Assembly (NCBI GenBank): GCA_021781075.1
Contig: JAJXXN010000269.1
Location: 1 to 11,493, forward strand
Direction of reading: 5' to 3'
From: Acidobacteriota bacterium
GTDB taxonomy: Bacteria; Acidobacteriota; Terriglobia; Terriglobales; Acidobacteriaceae
Length of the DNA: 11,493 nt
A model generated the notes under the pieces. The model did not search any database and was not told the DNA's origin. It saw only the letters and a list, made by a program, of their open reading frames with translations. Positions 1 to 7,991 of the stretch are shown here, one piece after another. Position 1 is the stretch's first letter; each line of letters opens with the position of its first letter. Position numbers and translations under genes: made by a program.

Positions 1-44
1 TCTTCACAACGTTCAAAGAACAACACTGAAATCAAACATTTTTC

Positions 45-49
45 AGGAG
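45..49 (+). promoter_or_regulatory. Ribosome binding site of the receptor gene
   Basis: AGGAG lies five bases before the ATG at 55 and fixes the receptor start. The window begins only 54 bases upstream, so the promoter is probably outside or at the edge. A short inverted repeat, GTTC-AAA-GAAC, sits at 11-21; its role is unknown. Confidence 0.75.
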
Positions 50-54
50 ACCGC

Positions 55-3000
55 ATGATCAAGAATCTTCGCACCGCTTTTGCATTGAGCATCGTTGCCT
101 TTGCAAGCCTGCTTCTTGTCGTGTCGGCCAGTGCGCAATCGGCCATTTACGGCACGATTGTCGGCACTGTTACCGACAAGACCGGGGCCTCAATTCCGGG
201 CGCAACCATCACGGTGACCGATATTTCGAAAGGCACTGTCACCACAAGCAAATCAAATGCCTCCGGCGAATTCACCGTGCCCTACCTGGTTCCCGACAGC
301 TACAACGTCAAGATCAGTTTCACCGGCTTCAAGACCTACGAGGCAAAAAGCCTCGAGGTGCTCGCCGACACTGCTCCCCGCGTCGATGCAAAGCTCGAAG
401 TCGGCACCACTTCCACTACGGTTGAAGTCAACGCCGAGTCGCAGCCGCTGCTCAAAACTGAAACCTCGGATATCGCCACCGTCTTCAATGACCAGCAGGT
501 TTCAAGCCTCCCCGTTGGTGACCAGAACTTCACCAACCTCGAACTCCTGCTCCCGGGCGCGCAGCTCCTCGGTTGGTCTCATGCCGCCGATGAAAACCCC
601 CAGGCCTCCAAGCAGATTCAGATCGACGGCCAGGCCTTCGGCGGTGTCGCGTATGAATTGGACGGCGCCGACAACCAGGACCCGATCCTCGGCATCATCG
701 TAGTCAACCCGGCGTTGGACGCGGTCACGCAGACCACCATCACCACGCAGAACTACAACGCCGAGCAGGGCAAGGCCATCTCCGCCGCTGTCAACGCGCA
801 AACCAAGTCCGGTACCAACCAGTTCCACGGCACCGTCTATGATTTCCGCACCGGCAATGCCAACCTGGCCAAAGAGCCCTTCAGCATGGGTGCAAATGCA
901 AAATATGCTGCCGGCTTGAAAAACCGCCTGGGCGCCTCTCTCGGCGGCCCCGTTTTGAAAAACAGGTTCTTCTTCTTCTTCAACTATGAAGGTCAGCGCG
1001 CCAAGGTCGGCACCAATGCCACCGGTACTCTGCCCACCCCACTCCTCACGGAGACCGCTCTGGGCAACACCACGGGCCCCAGCGGCATCCCTGGTGCGGA
1101 CTTCAGTGAATATGCGCTTACGCCCTGTACGGGTGGACTCGCTGCCGGCCCGGCAAATGGCTGCGGTTATGGTCCTTCAGGTCTCATTTACGACAACGAG
1201 ACCAACCCTGGCACTTCGCTTCCGTTCACCAGCAACGTGATTCCAACCGCCCGTCTGTCCGCTCAGTCTTTGAACCTTCTCAAGTACCTCGAGCCCTACA
1301 CGACCGGTGAAAACGGCAACTTCTCCAACAACTACTCCTCTTCCGGCACCGGTCTCTTCAACAGCGACCAGTACACGGTCCGTTTGGACTATACGATCAA
1401 CGAGAAGGCCAACGCCTTTGTCCGCTTCGCCCGCTTTACTGATACGCTCAGCGGCAACGTGCTCTTCGGTTCCGCTGGCGGCCCCGGTTTCGGCATCGGC
1501 GGCTACGGCGGCAATTCGACCGGCGCCAACGACTCCACCGTCGCGGGCATGGACTATGCCTTCAGCCCGAAGCTCTTCACCGACTTCCGCTTGGGCTACC
1601 TCCGCTATAACATCATTGATTCAAAGCATGACCAGAATGTTGAGTTTGCCAACACACTCGGCATCCCTGGCATCAACATGGGAACCTACTTCACCGGCGG
1701 CAGCCCGGGCTTCTTCCTTGCCTCCTTGCCGGACGGTGGCGCGCCCACTTATGGTGACGGCCTCAACGTCAACCGTTGTAATTGCCCCCTCACCGAGCGT
1801 GAAGATCAGTTCCAGATCGTCAACAACTGGACCCGCAACGTTGGCAACCACGCCTTCAAGGCTGGCTATGACCTCCGTTATGGCCGCAACCTCCGCGTCC
1901 CCTCGGATAACGACCGCGCTGGTCTCTTGAATTTCAACACCGCGGCCACGGAAAGCTTGCAGGAGGTTGCTCTCGGGAACCCCGCAGGCGGCCTTGGACT
2001 CGCCACTTATATGCTGGGCGAAGTCACCAGCTTCAACCGGTACGTTTCCACCTCGACCAACGCCAAGGAATTCCAGAAGCGCACCTTCTTCTACGCGCAG
2101 GACACCTGGCACGTCAACCACAAGCTCACCCTCAACTACGGTCTCCGCTGGGAGCTCTACTTCCCCGAGTCGGTCAATGGCCCGGGCAACGGTGCTCTCA
2201 TGAACCTCGATACCGGCTACCTCAATGTCGCCGGCATTGGCGGCATTCCCTCCGACATGGGTTGGAAGCTCGACAAGGCCCGCACTCTTGCACCGCGTGC
2301 CGGCATCAGCTATCAGCTCGATCCCAAGACCGTCATTCGCGCCGGCTATGGCCGCAGCTTTGACATCGGTGTCTTCGGTTCGGTCTTCGGCCACGTTGTC
2401 ACGCAGAACCTCCCGGTCCTTGCCAACCAGCAGTTGAACACATCCTCCACCACGGGCAATGCCTTCCTGCTTAGTGTTGGCCCCACGGCCTACACCGGTC
2501 CTGCCGTGCCTACAAGCGGCCTGCTCCCGAACCCGGGTTACGCAGTCCAATCAAAGGCCCGTCCGAACCCCATGCAGTTCCCGACACTGGATGCCTGGAA
2601 CCTGAGCATTCAGCGCCAGGTTTCGCCCACCATGACCGTGACCCTGGCTTATGTCGGCAACAAGGGTACGCATACGTTGGGTGATGGCGACAGCAACAAC
2701 ACAAACCCCAACGAAGGCGCAATCAACCTGCCTGCGATGTATAGCGTCAATGGCCAGTCACTGCATTACGATCCTTCGGTTGCCAACGGTGTCATTTCCA
2801 ACAATGATGGAACATCGACCTACAACCTGTTGACCCGTTACTACGGCTACACCGGCCTGCAGGCTTGTAACGACCCGAACTACATTGGCGCGGGTGCCCT
2901 TTCGCTCTACCCGTCGGCTCCGCTCTCTGCGGGCGCTTGCGGATGGACCAATGGCATCAGCTACTACGGAAACAACCAGAACACCAACTACAACTCCTTC

Positions 3001-3738
3001 CGGGCAACCCTCGACAAGAAACTTGCCAAGGGCCTGGCCGCCTCCATCACTTACACCAAGGCCAGTGCTTTTGATGAGGCTTCCGGTTACTGGACTTGGA
3101 GCAAGCGCGTCACTTACGGTCGTGACACCAACGTTCGCAACAACCAGATCACAAGCTATGGCTCCTACGACCTGCCCTTCGGCAAAGGCAAGCAGTTCCT
3201 GGCCAGTGCCAACAAGACTGAAGACCTCATCATCGGTGGCTTCCAGCTCAGCTATGTCTTGAATTGGTCCAGCGGTTTGCCCTTCAGCCTCAACTACGAC
3301 AATTGCAGCGAAGACATCCCGGGCAGCGCGCCCTGCTATGCCAACGCTGCGCCGGGCACGCACCTGCGCACCAATCTTTCCAGCTACACTCCGAACGGCA
3401 ATGGTGGCACGCGCTCCTTCTTCAACAACATCGGCTCCGGTATTGGTGGCACCGGACGCAACACTCAGTGGACCGACCCTGGCATGGACAACATCGGCAA
3501 CGTCGAGCGCAACTCCTACTTCGGACCTTCGTTCTTCAATACCGATATGGCCATCACCAAGGCCTTCAACATCTGGAATGATGTGAACATCAAGTTCCGC
3601 ATGGATGCCTACAACGCATTCAACCACATCAATCCAGGCAATCCCGGCGGCAGCATCAACAGCGGCGGCACCATCTCCGGTGAAGCACCTGGCCCCGGCC
3701 CGCGTCAGCTTGAGTTCTCGCTCCACGCACAGTTCTAA
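55..3738 (+). CDS. Oar-like TonB-dependent outer-membrane receptor with carboxypeptidase-regulatory-like N-terminal domain
   Basis: Predicted outer-membrane beta-barrel receptor of 1227 residues, probably importing a large or scarce substrate with TonB energy; the substrate cannot be read from sequence. Residues 1-28 form a signal peptide ending in SASAQ. Residues about 33-118 look like a carboxypeptidase-regulatory-like Ig fold (GTVTDKTGASIPGATITVTD, then GEFTVPYLVPDSYNVKIS). A plug-like region follows, to about residue 250. The rest is barrel, with a FFFFFNYEG motif near residue 315 that is usual in acidobacterial Oar-type receptors, and it ends in aromatic F1227 as expected for a BAM substrate. 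No clear TonB box was seen. The length suits the Oar-like class (about 1000-1250 residues). The start is supported by AGGAG at 45-49, five bases upstream. It has exactly eight cysteines in four local pairs (C358/C370, C575/C577, C938/C962, C1084/C1094). It is followed by a strong terminator, then two TPR genes. Confidence 0.93.
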   Translation: MIKNLRTAFALSIVAFASLLLVVSASAQSAIYGTIVGTVTDKTGASIPGATITVTDISKGTVTTSKSNASGEFTVPYLVPDSYNVKISFTGFKTYEAKSLEVLADTAPRVDAKLEVGTTSTTVEVNAESQPLLKTETSDIATVFNDQQVSSLPVGDQNFTNLELLLPGAQLLGWSHAADENPQASKQIQIDGQAFGGVAYELDGADNQDPILGIIVVNPALDAVTQTTITTQNYNAEQGKAISAAVNAQTKSGTNQFHGTVYDFRTGNANLAKEPFSMGANAKYAAGLKNRLGASLGGPVLKNRFFFFFNYEGQRAKVGTNATGTLPTPLLTETALGNTTGPSGIPGADFSEYALTPCTGGLAAGPANGCGYGPSGLIYDNETNPGTSLPFTSNVIPTARLSAQSLNLLKYLEPYTTGENGNFSNNYSSSGTGLFNSDQYTVRLDYTINEKANAFVRFARFTDTLSGNVLFGSAGGPGFGIGGYGGNSTGANDSTVAGMDYAFSPKLFTDFRLGYLRYNIIDSKHDQNVEFANTLGIPGINMGTYFTGGSPGFFLASLPDGGAPTYGDGLNVNRCNCPLTEREDQFQIVNNWTRNVGNHAFKAGYDLRYGRNLRVPSDNDRAGLLNFNTAATESLQEVALGNPAGGLGLATYMLGEVTSFNRYVSTSTNAKEFQKRTFFYAQDTWHVNHKLTLNYGLRWELYFPESVNGPGNGALMNLDTGYLNVAGIGGIPSDMGWKLDKARTLAPRAGISYQLDPKTVIRAGYGRSFDIGVFGSVFGHVVTQNLPVLANQQLNTSSTTGNAFLLSVGPTAYTGPAVPTSGLLPNPGYAVQSKARPNPMQFPTLDAWNLSIQRQVSPTMTVTLAYVGNKGTHTLGDGDSNNTNPNEGAINLPAMYSVNGQSLHYDPSVANGVISNNDGTSTYNLLTRYYGYTGLQACNDPNYIGAGALSLYPSAPLSAGACGWTNGISYYGNNQNTNYNSFRATLDKKLAKGLAASITYTKASAFDEASGYWTWSKRVTYGRDTNVRNNQITSYGSYDLPFGKGKQFLASANKTEDLIIGGFQLSYVLNWSSGLPFSLNYDNCSEDIPGSAPCYANAAPGTHLRTNLSSYTPNGNGGTRSFFNNIGSGIGGTGRNTQWTDPGMDNIGNVERNSYFGPSFFNTDMAITKAFNIWNDVNIKFRMDAYNAFNHINPGNPGGSINSGGTISGEAPGPGPRQLEFSLHAQF

Positions 3739-3764
3739 GCTGCGTTTGAACTCAACCCAACCTG

Positions 3765-3796
3765 AGAGGGGAGCTTCGGCTCCCCTCTTTCTTTTC
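3765..3796 (+). terminator. Rho-independent terminator after the receptor gene
   Basis: A perfect 10-bp stem (3765-3774 with 3779-3788) closes a TTCG tetraloop with a C-G closing pair, the exceptionally stable cUUCGg form. The T-rich tail TTCTTTTC at 3789-3796 follows. It begins 26 bases after the receptor stop. It should end most receptor transcripts before the TPR genes, so those genes probably have their own promoter or depend on readthrough. Confidence 0.92.
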
Positions 3797-3831
3797 ACGC
3801 CTCAATGTTTAAACTGTGAGTGGTACTTTTT

Positions 3832-4875
3832 ATGAAACATCTTCTTCTTTCCGCAATCCTGGTCGTCTCTCTCTCCACCGTCAAGGCACAATCCGCCCCA
3901 ACGGCACAATCCACTGCGGAAAACCTGACCCCCCAACAAAAATTCGAATCCGCCCGAGACCTCGCCTCCCACGGCCGCTTGGACCAGGCGATGGCCCTGC
4001 TCGACGAGCTCGCTGCCACCACGCCGGAGCCCGCTGGCGTTGAGCGTTTGCGCGGCCTCATCCTCTACCAGCGCGACAAACTCACGGATGCGGTTGAAGC
4101 CTTCAAAAAAGCCGTCCAGCAGGACCCGGCTGACAAGGAAGCAATCGAGATGGAAGGCGTTTCTCTCTTTCGTCTGGGCCGTCCTGCCGATGCAGTGCCT
4201 CTGCTTGAAACAAGCCGCACCACCGTGCTGAACGCCAATATCGACCCGCAATACGTCCTCGCGCTCTGCTACATTGACACGGATCGTTACGATGACGCGC
4301 GTCACGCCTTTGCCGCACAATTCGATTTCCCACCCGACTCCGCCGAAGCCTATCTCCTCTCGGCCCGCATGTTCCTGCGTCGCGACTTTCCCGACCAGGC
4401 CATCGCCGCAGCGCGCAAGGCCATCGTATTGAATCCGAAACTTGCGCTCGCCCATCAACTGCTCGGCGAAGCCGCTTTGGCAAAGGCGGATATTCCCGCT
4501 GCCATCACCGACCTGCAAGCCGAAATTGCCGACAATCCCATGGAGCCGGCTGCTTATGAGCGCCTCGGCGATGCTTATGTGCGCGCTGGCAAATATAACG
4601 ACGCGCGTGTTGCGCTCAATCGCGCCGTGCTCCTGGAGCCAGGCGCCACCGCCCCCTTCATCCTCCTCGGTCAAGCCTTTCTCAAACTCCAGCAGCCCAT
4701 TGAGGCATTGCATTACCTCACCCATGCCGCCAAAATGGACCCCAACAACTACGTCACACACAACCTCTTGGGCCAGGCGTACAAGGCCACAGGCCAGCTC
4801 GCTGAGGCAAATCGCGAATTCAAGCTCGTGGTTGAATTGCAGCAAAAACAAAATTCCGCTGCCTCAGGAAAATAA
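3832..4875 (+). CDS. Exported TPR-repeat protein
   Basis: A 347-residue protein made almost wholly of tetratricopeptide repeats, expected to be a periplasmic or cell-surface protein-interaction scaffold. Residues 1-20 look like a signal peptide (MKHLLLSAILVVSLSTVKAQ). TPR-like helical pairs follow at roughly 36-66, 69-101, 138-170, 172-202, 206-236, 240-270, 274-304 and 308-340. Recurrent signs are LG.A at helix A, A...(F/Y/L)..A at helix B, and a DP or NP turn after each repeat (DPADKE, NPKLALAH, DPNNYVTH). No catalytic domain is visible. An in-frame GTG at 3820 would add four residues; the ATG at 3832 gives a cleaner signal peptide, but neither has a strong ribosome binding site. The stop is 3 bp before the next TPR gene, implying an operon. 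The partner is unknown; the receptor upstream is a candidate only by position. Confidence 0.88.
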   Translation: MKHLLLSAILVVSLSTVKAQSAPTAQSTAENLTPQQKFESARDLASHGRLDQAMALLDELAATTPEPAGVERLRGLILYQRDKLTDAVEAFKKAVQQDPADKEAIEMEGVSLFRLGRPADAVPLLETSRTTVLNANIDPQYVLALCYIDTDRYDDARHAFAAQFDFPPDSAEAYLLSARMFLRRDFPDQAIAAARKAIVLNPKLALAHQLLGEAALAKADIPAAITDLQAEIADNPMEPAAYERLGDAYVRAGKYNDARVALNRAVLLEPGATAPFILLGQAFLKLQQPIEALHYLTHAAKMDPNNYVTHNLLGQAYKATGQLAEANREFKLVVELQQKQNSAASGK

Positions 4876-4878
4876 CCC

Positions 4879-6723
4879 ATGCGGCGCAATCCCTCACTCT
4901 GCCTCATCCTCTCCGCCGCCTTTCTTTGCTCCGCGCAGTCCGGCAGGCAAAACGACCAGCTAAAGGCCACCGCTGCCTTCCGCGCCGGCCTCGCCGCACA
5001 GCAAGGCGGCAACCTTGAAAAGGCACGCCAGGAGTTTGCCCTCTGTGTGCAACTTGCACCCTCCATTGCCGAGGCCCACGAGGCACTTGGTGTCGTGCTC
5101 ATTGAAATGAACCTCAATCAATCCGGCCTCGACGAGCTGGAAAAGGCACGCGACCTCAAGCCAAATGATGCGGGCATTCATCTCAATCTCGCCACCGCCT
5201 ACCTGAACGTCGGCAACACCGCCTCCGCGCTCAAATACTTTGCACTCTCCGAGCGGGAACTGGCTGGGAACCAATCCACACTCAATGCCGACTTTTACGA
5301 AAACTACGCAAAAGCCCTCGAGCGCGATCGCAAAATCGACGCCGCCCTCGTCAAAATGCAAATTGCCGCCTCAATGGCTCCTGACCGCTCCTCGCTGCAG
5401 GACGAGTTCGGCGCGCTCCTCGCCCAGGCTGGACGCAATGAAGAGGCCCGCGACCACTTTCAAGCGGCGCTTCGCCTTGAGCCCAGCAACCTCTCCGCCA
5501 TGCTCCACCTCGGCGCCATCAATCTCACTCTGAATCAACCGGCCAAAGCAATCGAATTACTCGACCAGGCCCTCGCACTCAGGCCAAATCTGCCTCTCGC
5601 GCTCTTTGAAGAGGGTCAGGCCTATGTCGCCTTGCAGCAGGATGCAAAAGCTGAATCCCTCTTCAAAAGTGCGCTCGACCTGGACCCTACCATCCCCGAT
5701 TTGAAAAATCAGTACGCCATGGTCCTGCAACGCGAAGGCCGCAACAAAGAGGCTATCCCGTTCTTTGAAGAGGCGCTCAGCGCCGACCCTGCGAATGTTT
5801 CCATCCTCGCCAATCTCGGCCTTGCGCTCACGCAGGTCGGCAAAGCCAAAGAGGCAATTCCCTACATTCAACAAGCCCTCGCCGTTGAGCCCCGTGACCT
5901 TGATGCGCTGGAAGACCTGGGTGTTGCGCAGGTGCAGCAATCCGAGTTTGACGCGGCCATTGAAACATACAAGCGCGCCGTTGAAGTCGCGCCGCTCGAC
6001 CCCCAGGTACATTATGACCTCGGGCTCGTCTACAAATTCAAAGACCGCACCGACGACGCCATCACCGAGCTCAAACATGCCGCCGAGCTCGACCCGCAGC
6101 TCCCCGACCCGCCTTACACGCTCGGGATTCTCTACATGCAGATTGGCCAGCTCGATGATGCGGCAAAGCAATACCAGAGGGCAGTCGAGCTGCGTCCCGA
6201 CAATGGCGATGTCTGGGCCGTCTACGGCAGCGTTCTCAAACAACTCTCACGCCTCGATGACGCCATCCCTGTCTTGAAAAAAGCCATTGGCCTCTTGCCC
6301 GCGCAACCCGGCCCGCGCCTCACCTTGGCTGGCGTCTACGCGCAACAAGCCATGAAGCTCAACGAGGGCTTGCAGGATGAAAAAGATCCTGCAAAATTGC
6401 AGCAGGCCCAACAACACATTGCAGATCTCCGTGCAGAGGCCGCCTCTCTGCGCAAAACCGCGGCCGACCTCACCCGCGCCGCCACCAACCGCCAAAAATC
6501 CAACTTCGCCCTCAATGCCGGCAATCAACTGCTGCAACGCAATGCCATCACCGACGCCGTCGCCCGCTATCAGGAGGCAATCGCCGCCGACGCCACCAAT
6601 CCCGACGCGCACAGCCAGTTGGCAATCGCCTATGACCGCCAGGGGCGCAGCAAAGACGCTGCCGATGAACGCGCCAAGGCCGACGCTTTGCGTGCTGACC
6701 AAAAAAATGAATCGCCAAAATAA
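4879..6723 (+). CDS. Large exported TPR-repeat protein with a late coiled-coil insertion
   Basis: A 614-residue TPR protein starting 3 bp after the preceding TPR gene. AGGAA at 4866-4870 lies inside that gene's last codons, eight bases before the ATG, so coupled translation is likely. Residues 1-20 look like a signal peptide (LCLILSAAFLCSA). The cysteine at 17 does not sit in a good lipobox, so signal peptidase I cleavage is preferred. TPR units run from about 28 to 476. From about residue 172 they fall into a strikingly regular 34-residue phase, repeating the pattern LG......(G).A..A...(Y/F)..A....P. Residues about 495-540 then break this pattern with an alanine- and glutamine-rich stretch that looks like a coiled coil, before one last TPR pair (543-604). 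The tail is charged. No enzyme domain is seen. It is likely an extended superhelical scaffold in the periplasm; its ligand is unknown. Confidence 0.9.
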   Translation: MRRNPSLCLILSAAFLCSAQSGRQNDQLKATAAFRAGLAAQQGGNLEKARQEFALCVQLAPSIAEAHEALGVVLIEMNLNQSGLDELEKARDLKPNDAGIHLNLATAYLNVGNTASALKYFALSERELAGNQSTLNADFYENYAKALERDRKIDAALVKMQIAASMAPDRSSLQDEFGALLAQAGRNEEARDHFQAALRLEPSNLSAMLHLGAINLTLNQPAKAIELLDQALALRPNLPLALFEEGQAYVALQQDAKAESLFKSALDLDPTIPDLKNQYAMVLQREGRNKEAIPFFEEALSADPANVSILANLGLALTQVGKAKEAIPYIQQALAVEPRDLDALEDLGVAQVQQSEFDAAIETYKRAVEVAPLDPQVHYDLGLVYKFKDRTDDAITELKHAAELDPQLPDPPYTLGILYMQIGQLDDAAKQYQRAVELRPDNGDVWAVYGSVLKQLSRLDDAIPVLKKAIGLLPAQPGPRLTLAGVYAQQAMKLNEGLQDEKDPAKLQQAQQHIADLRAEAASLRKTAADLTRAATNRQKSNFALNAGNQLLQRNAITDAVARYQEAIAADATNPDAHSQLAIAYDRQGRSKDAADERAKADALRADQKNESPK

Positions 6724-6724
6724 A

Positions 6725-6748
6725 AACTGCCGGCCTGCGCCGGCAGTT
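6725..6748. terminator. Bidirectional terminator between convergent TPR and Ig-like genes
   Basis: A perfect 10-bp stem pairs AACTGCCGGC (6725-6734) with GCCGGCAGTT (6739-6748) around a CTGC loop, starting one base after the TPR stop. On the + strand the tail is short (CCTTTG). On the minus strand the hairpin is followed by TTTATTTTGG, a good U-tract. It can therefore end the minus-strand Ig-like gene strongly and the TPR operon less strongly. On the minus strand the hairpin lies about 20 bases past the Ig-like stop. Confidence 0.88.
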
Positions 6749-6768
6749 CCTTTGCATCCATTCCCTGC

Positions 6769-7704
6769 TTACTGCACGGTCAACGATAGCGACGTCGTCA
6801 CGTTGGTCGCCGTCACACCATTATTGGTCTGCGCGTTGATTTGCACCGTGTAAGTGCCCGCGGGGGTTCCCGGTGTCAGCGGTGGGTGGTGGTTGATGTA
6901 GTTGTAACGCGGGTTGCACCCGCTCAACCCAACCGAGGCAACCAACACAAACATCCCCAGCAGCATCAGGCGCGCCAAACTGCTGCGCTTGCGTGCAATC
7001 AATCCCAGCCCGAGCATTCCCGGCAACAGGATGGCCAACACGATTCCCGACCCGGCACCCGGCGGCATGTTTTGCGATACGCCCGTCGACGCCTGCGTCT
7101 GCAGCGTCAGGTAGCTCACCACGGATGAATTGCTTCCCGCTGGAATCTCCAGCGTCTCCGGCGTGAAAAAACAACTTGTATTCGCCGGCAGGCCAGAGCA
7201 GGAAATGGTGAAAAATGTCGGCCCTGTCGAGGATTGGTTGTTGCTGGCAGTCAACGTGACCGTCGAATTGCCCGACTGGCCCGCGGTCAGCGTCAATCCC
7301 GCAGGGTTCATCGCCAAGGCATAACTCGGCATGCTCATCTGCTGATCGTTATGGAAACCCTGCGCGCCGGAAGTGGATGACTGGTGCGCATCATCTCCCG
7401 CATACACCGCGCTCAATTCATGGTCGCCGCCCGACAAATTGACGGCAAACTCCGCCTCGCCATCCTGCAAGGCTGCGCCAGCCACCGCGCGCTCGCCATC
7501 CATCAACGTCACCGTGCCGCCCACCGTGTCGCTGTTTGCGGATACAACGTTGACGCGCAACTCGGTCGACGACCCGCTCAGGGTTCGCGGCGAAACAATT
7601 GTCAATTGCGTAAACGTGCGCACCGTGGCCTGCGAGATTGCCGGCAATGTCGACAGCGCTGCCATCAACCCTACGCACAAGGTTCTGCTCAAAACTTTCT
7701 TCAC
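6769..7704 (-). CDS. Secreted/membrane Ig-like domain protein with internal membrane hairpin and lipobox-like LSGC
   Basis: A 311-residue exported protein of the Ig-like repeat kind common in Acidobacteriota; exact role unknown, probably surface adhesion or structure. Residues 1-26 are a clear signal peptide (MKKVLSRTLCVGLMAALSTL then PAISQA). Residues 27-110 resemble a bacterial Ig-like domain (GGTVTLMDGERAVAGAAL, then HELSAVYAGDDAHQSSTS). Residues 127-206 look like a second beta-sandwich with cysteines at 169 and 178. Two hydrophobic segments (about 219-237 and 246-260) flank a basic RKRSSLAR. The second ends in LSGC (260-263), a textbook lipobox placed deep inside the protein. The last 32 residues (PAGTYTVQINAQTNNGVTAT and on) look like the final strands of an Ig fold. 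The start chosen is GTG at 7704, because GGGAG lies eight bases upstream and the signal peptide then begins with MKK. An ATG at 7719 and a more distant start at 7755 lack a ribosome binding site. Confidence 0.85.
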   Translation of the reverse strand: MKKVLSRTLCVGLMAALSTLPAISQATVRTFTQLTIVSPRTLSGSSTELRVNVVSANSDTVGGTVTLMDGERAVAGAALQDGEAEFAVNLSGGDHELSAVYAGDDAHQSSTSGAQGFHNDQQMSMPSYALAMNPAGLTLTAGQSGNSTVTLTASNNQSSTGPTFFTISCSGLPANTSCFFTPETLEIPAGSNSSVVSYLTLQTQASTGVSQNMPPGAGSGIVLAILLPGMLGLGLIARKRSSLARLMLLGMFVLVASVGLSGCNPRYNYINHHPPLTPGTPAGTYTVQINAQTNNGVTATNVTTSLSLTVQ

Positions 7705-7991
7705 AAATACAACTCCCATATTTTCAGCTAGTTTTAGCAGTACTCCCGCCAACAAAACCGGCTTCGCTCCCTGCCACCACCCAGCATTTCCATTGTACCG
7801 TTTGCCGCCTTGTCTCAGCGATGCCTTTTGCCCACTTCATTCTAGGCATCAACCAGCTATTCATCCCACAATTGCACCATTTCCAGTTCACTCCTCCCCG
7901 GCCGCCCCGCTCACAACCCAGAGTGCCCCCGCCACTTTCCAACTTACCCACCGCGCTGTATCCTCATCCATTGGGAGAATTTTCAACTCTT
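7705..7991. other. Divergent intergenic region between the Ig-like and oxoamine synthase genes
   Basis: This 287-base region must hold promoters for both flanking genes. On the minus strand a GGTACAATGG stretch (with TACAAT at 7797-7792) resembles a -10 box, about 90 bases before the Ig-like start, but no matching -35 was found. On the + strand GGGAG at 7973-7977 lies 14 bases before the oxoamine synthase ATG, a long spacing. The + strand frame of that gene stays open through the whole region, but the predicted peptide is proline- and histidine-rich and does not match the enzyme family, so I treat it as noncoding. Confidence 0.55.
7713..7717 (-). promoter_or_regulatory. Ribosome binding site deciding a GTG start
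   Basis: GGGAG read on the minus strand lies eight bases before the GTG at 7704-7702. It overlaps the upstream ATG codon (7719-7717), which makes that ATG an unlikely start. This site decides the N-terminus of the Ig-like protein. Confidence 0.75.

Noticed and set aside
1621..2550. A 309-residue antisense open frame under the receptor gene
   Set aside because: No family resemblance or start signal. The receptor's barrel sequence on the + strand explains the open frame.
2758..3798. A 346-residue antisense open frame under the receptor gene
   Set aside because: Its valine-, alanine- and glycine-rich composition is that of a shadow of a GC-rich gene, and it runs across the receptor's terminator.
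3802..4851. A 349-residue open frame antisense to the first TPR gene
   Set aside because: It mirrors the codon bias of a clear TPR gene on the other strand, has no recognisable motif and no supported start. The TPR repeats prove the + strand.
7638..7991. N-terminal extension of the oxoamine synthase by up to 118 residues
   Set aside because: The frame is open, but the peptide is proline-rich, overlaps the start of the divergent Ig-like gene, and exceeds the usual family length of about 400 residues.
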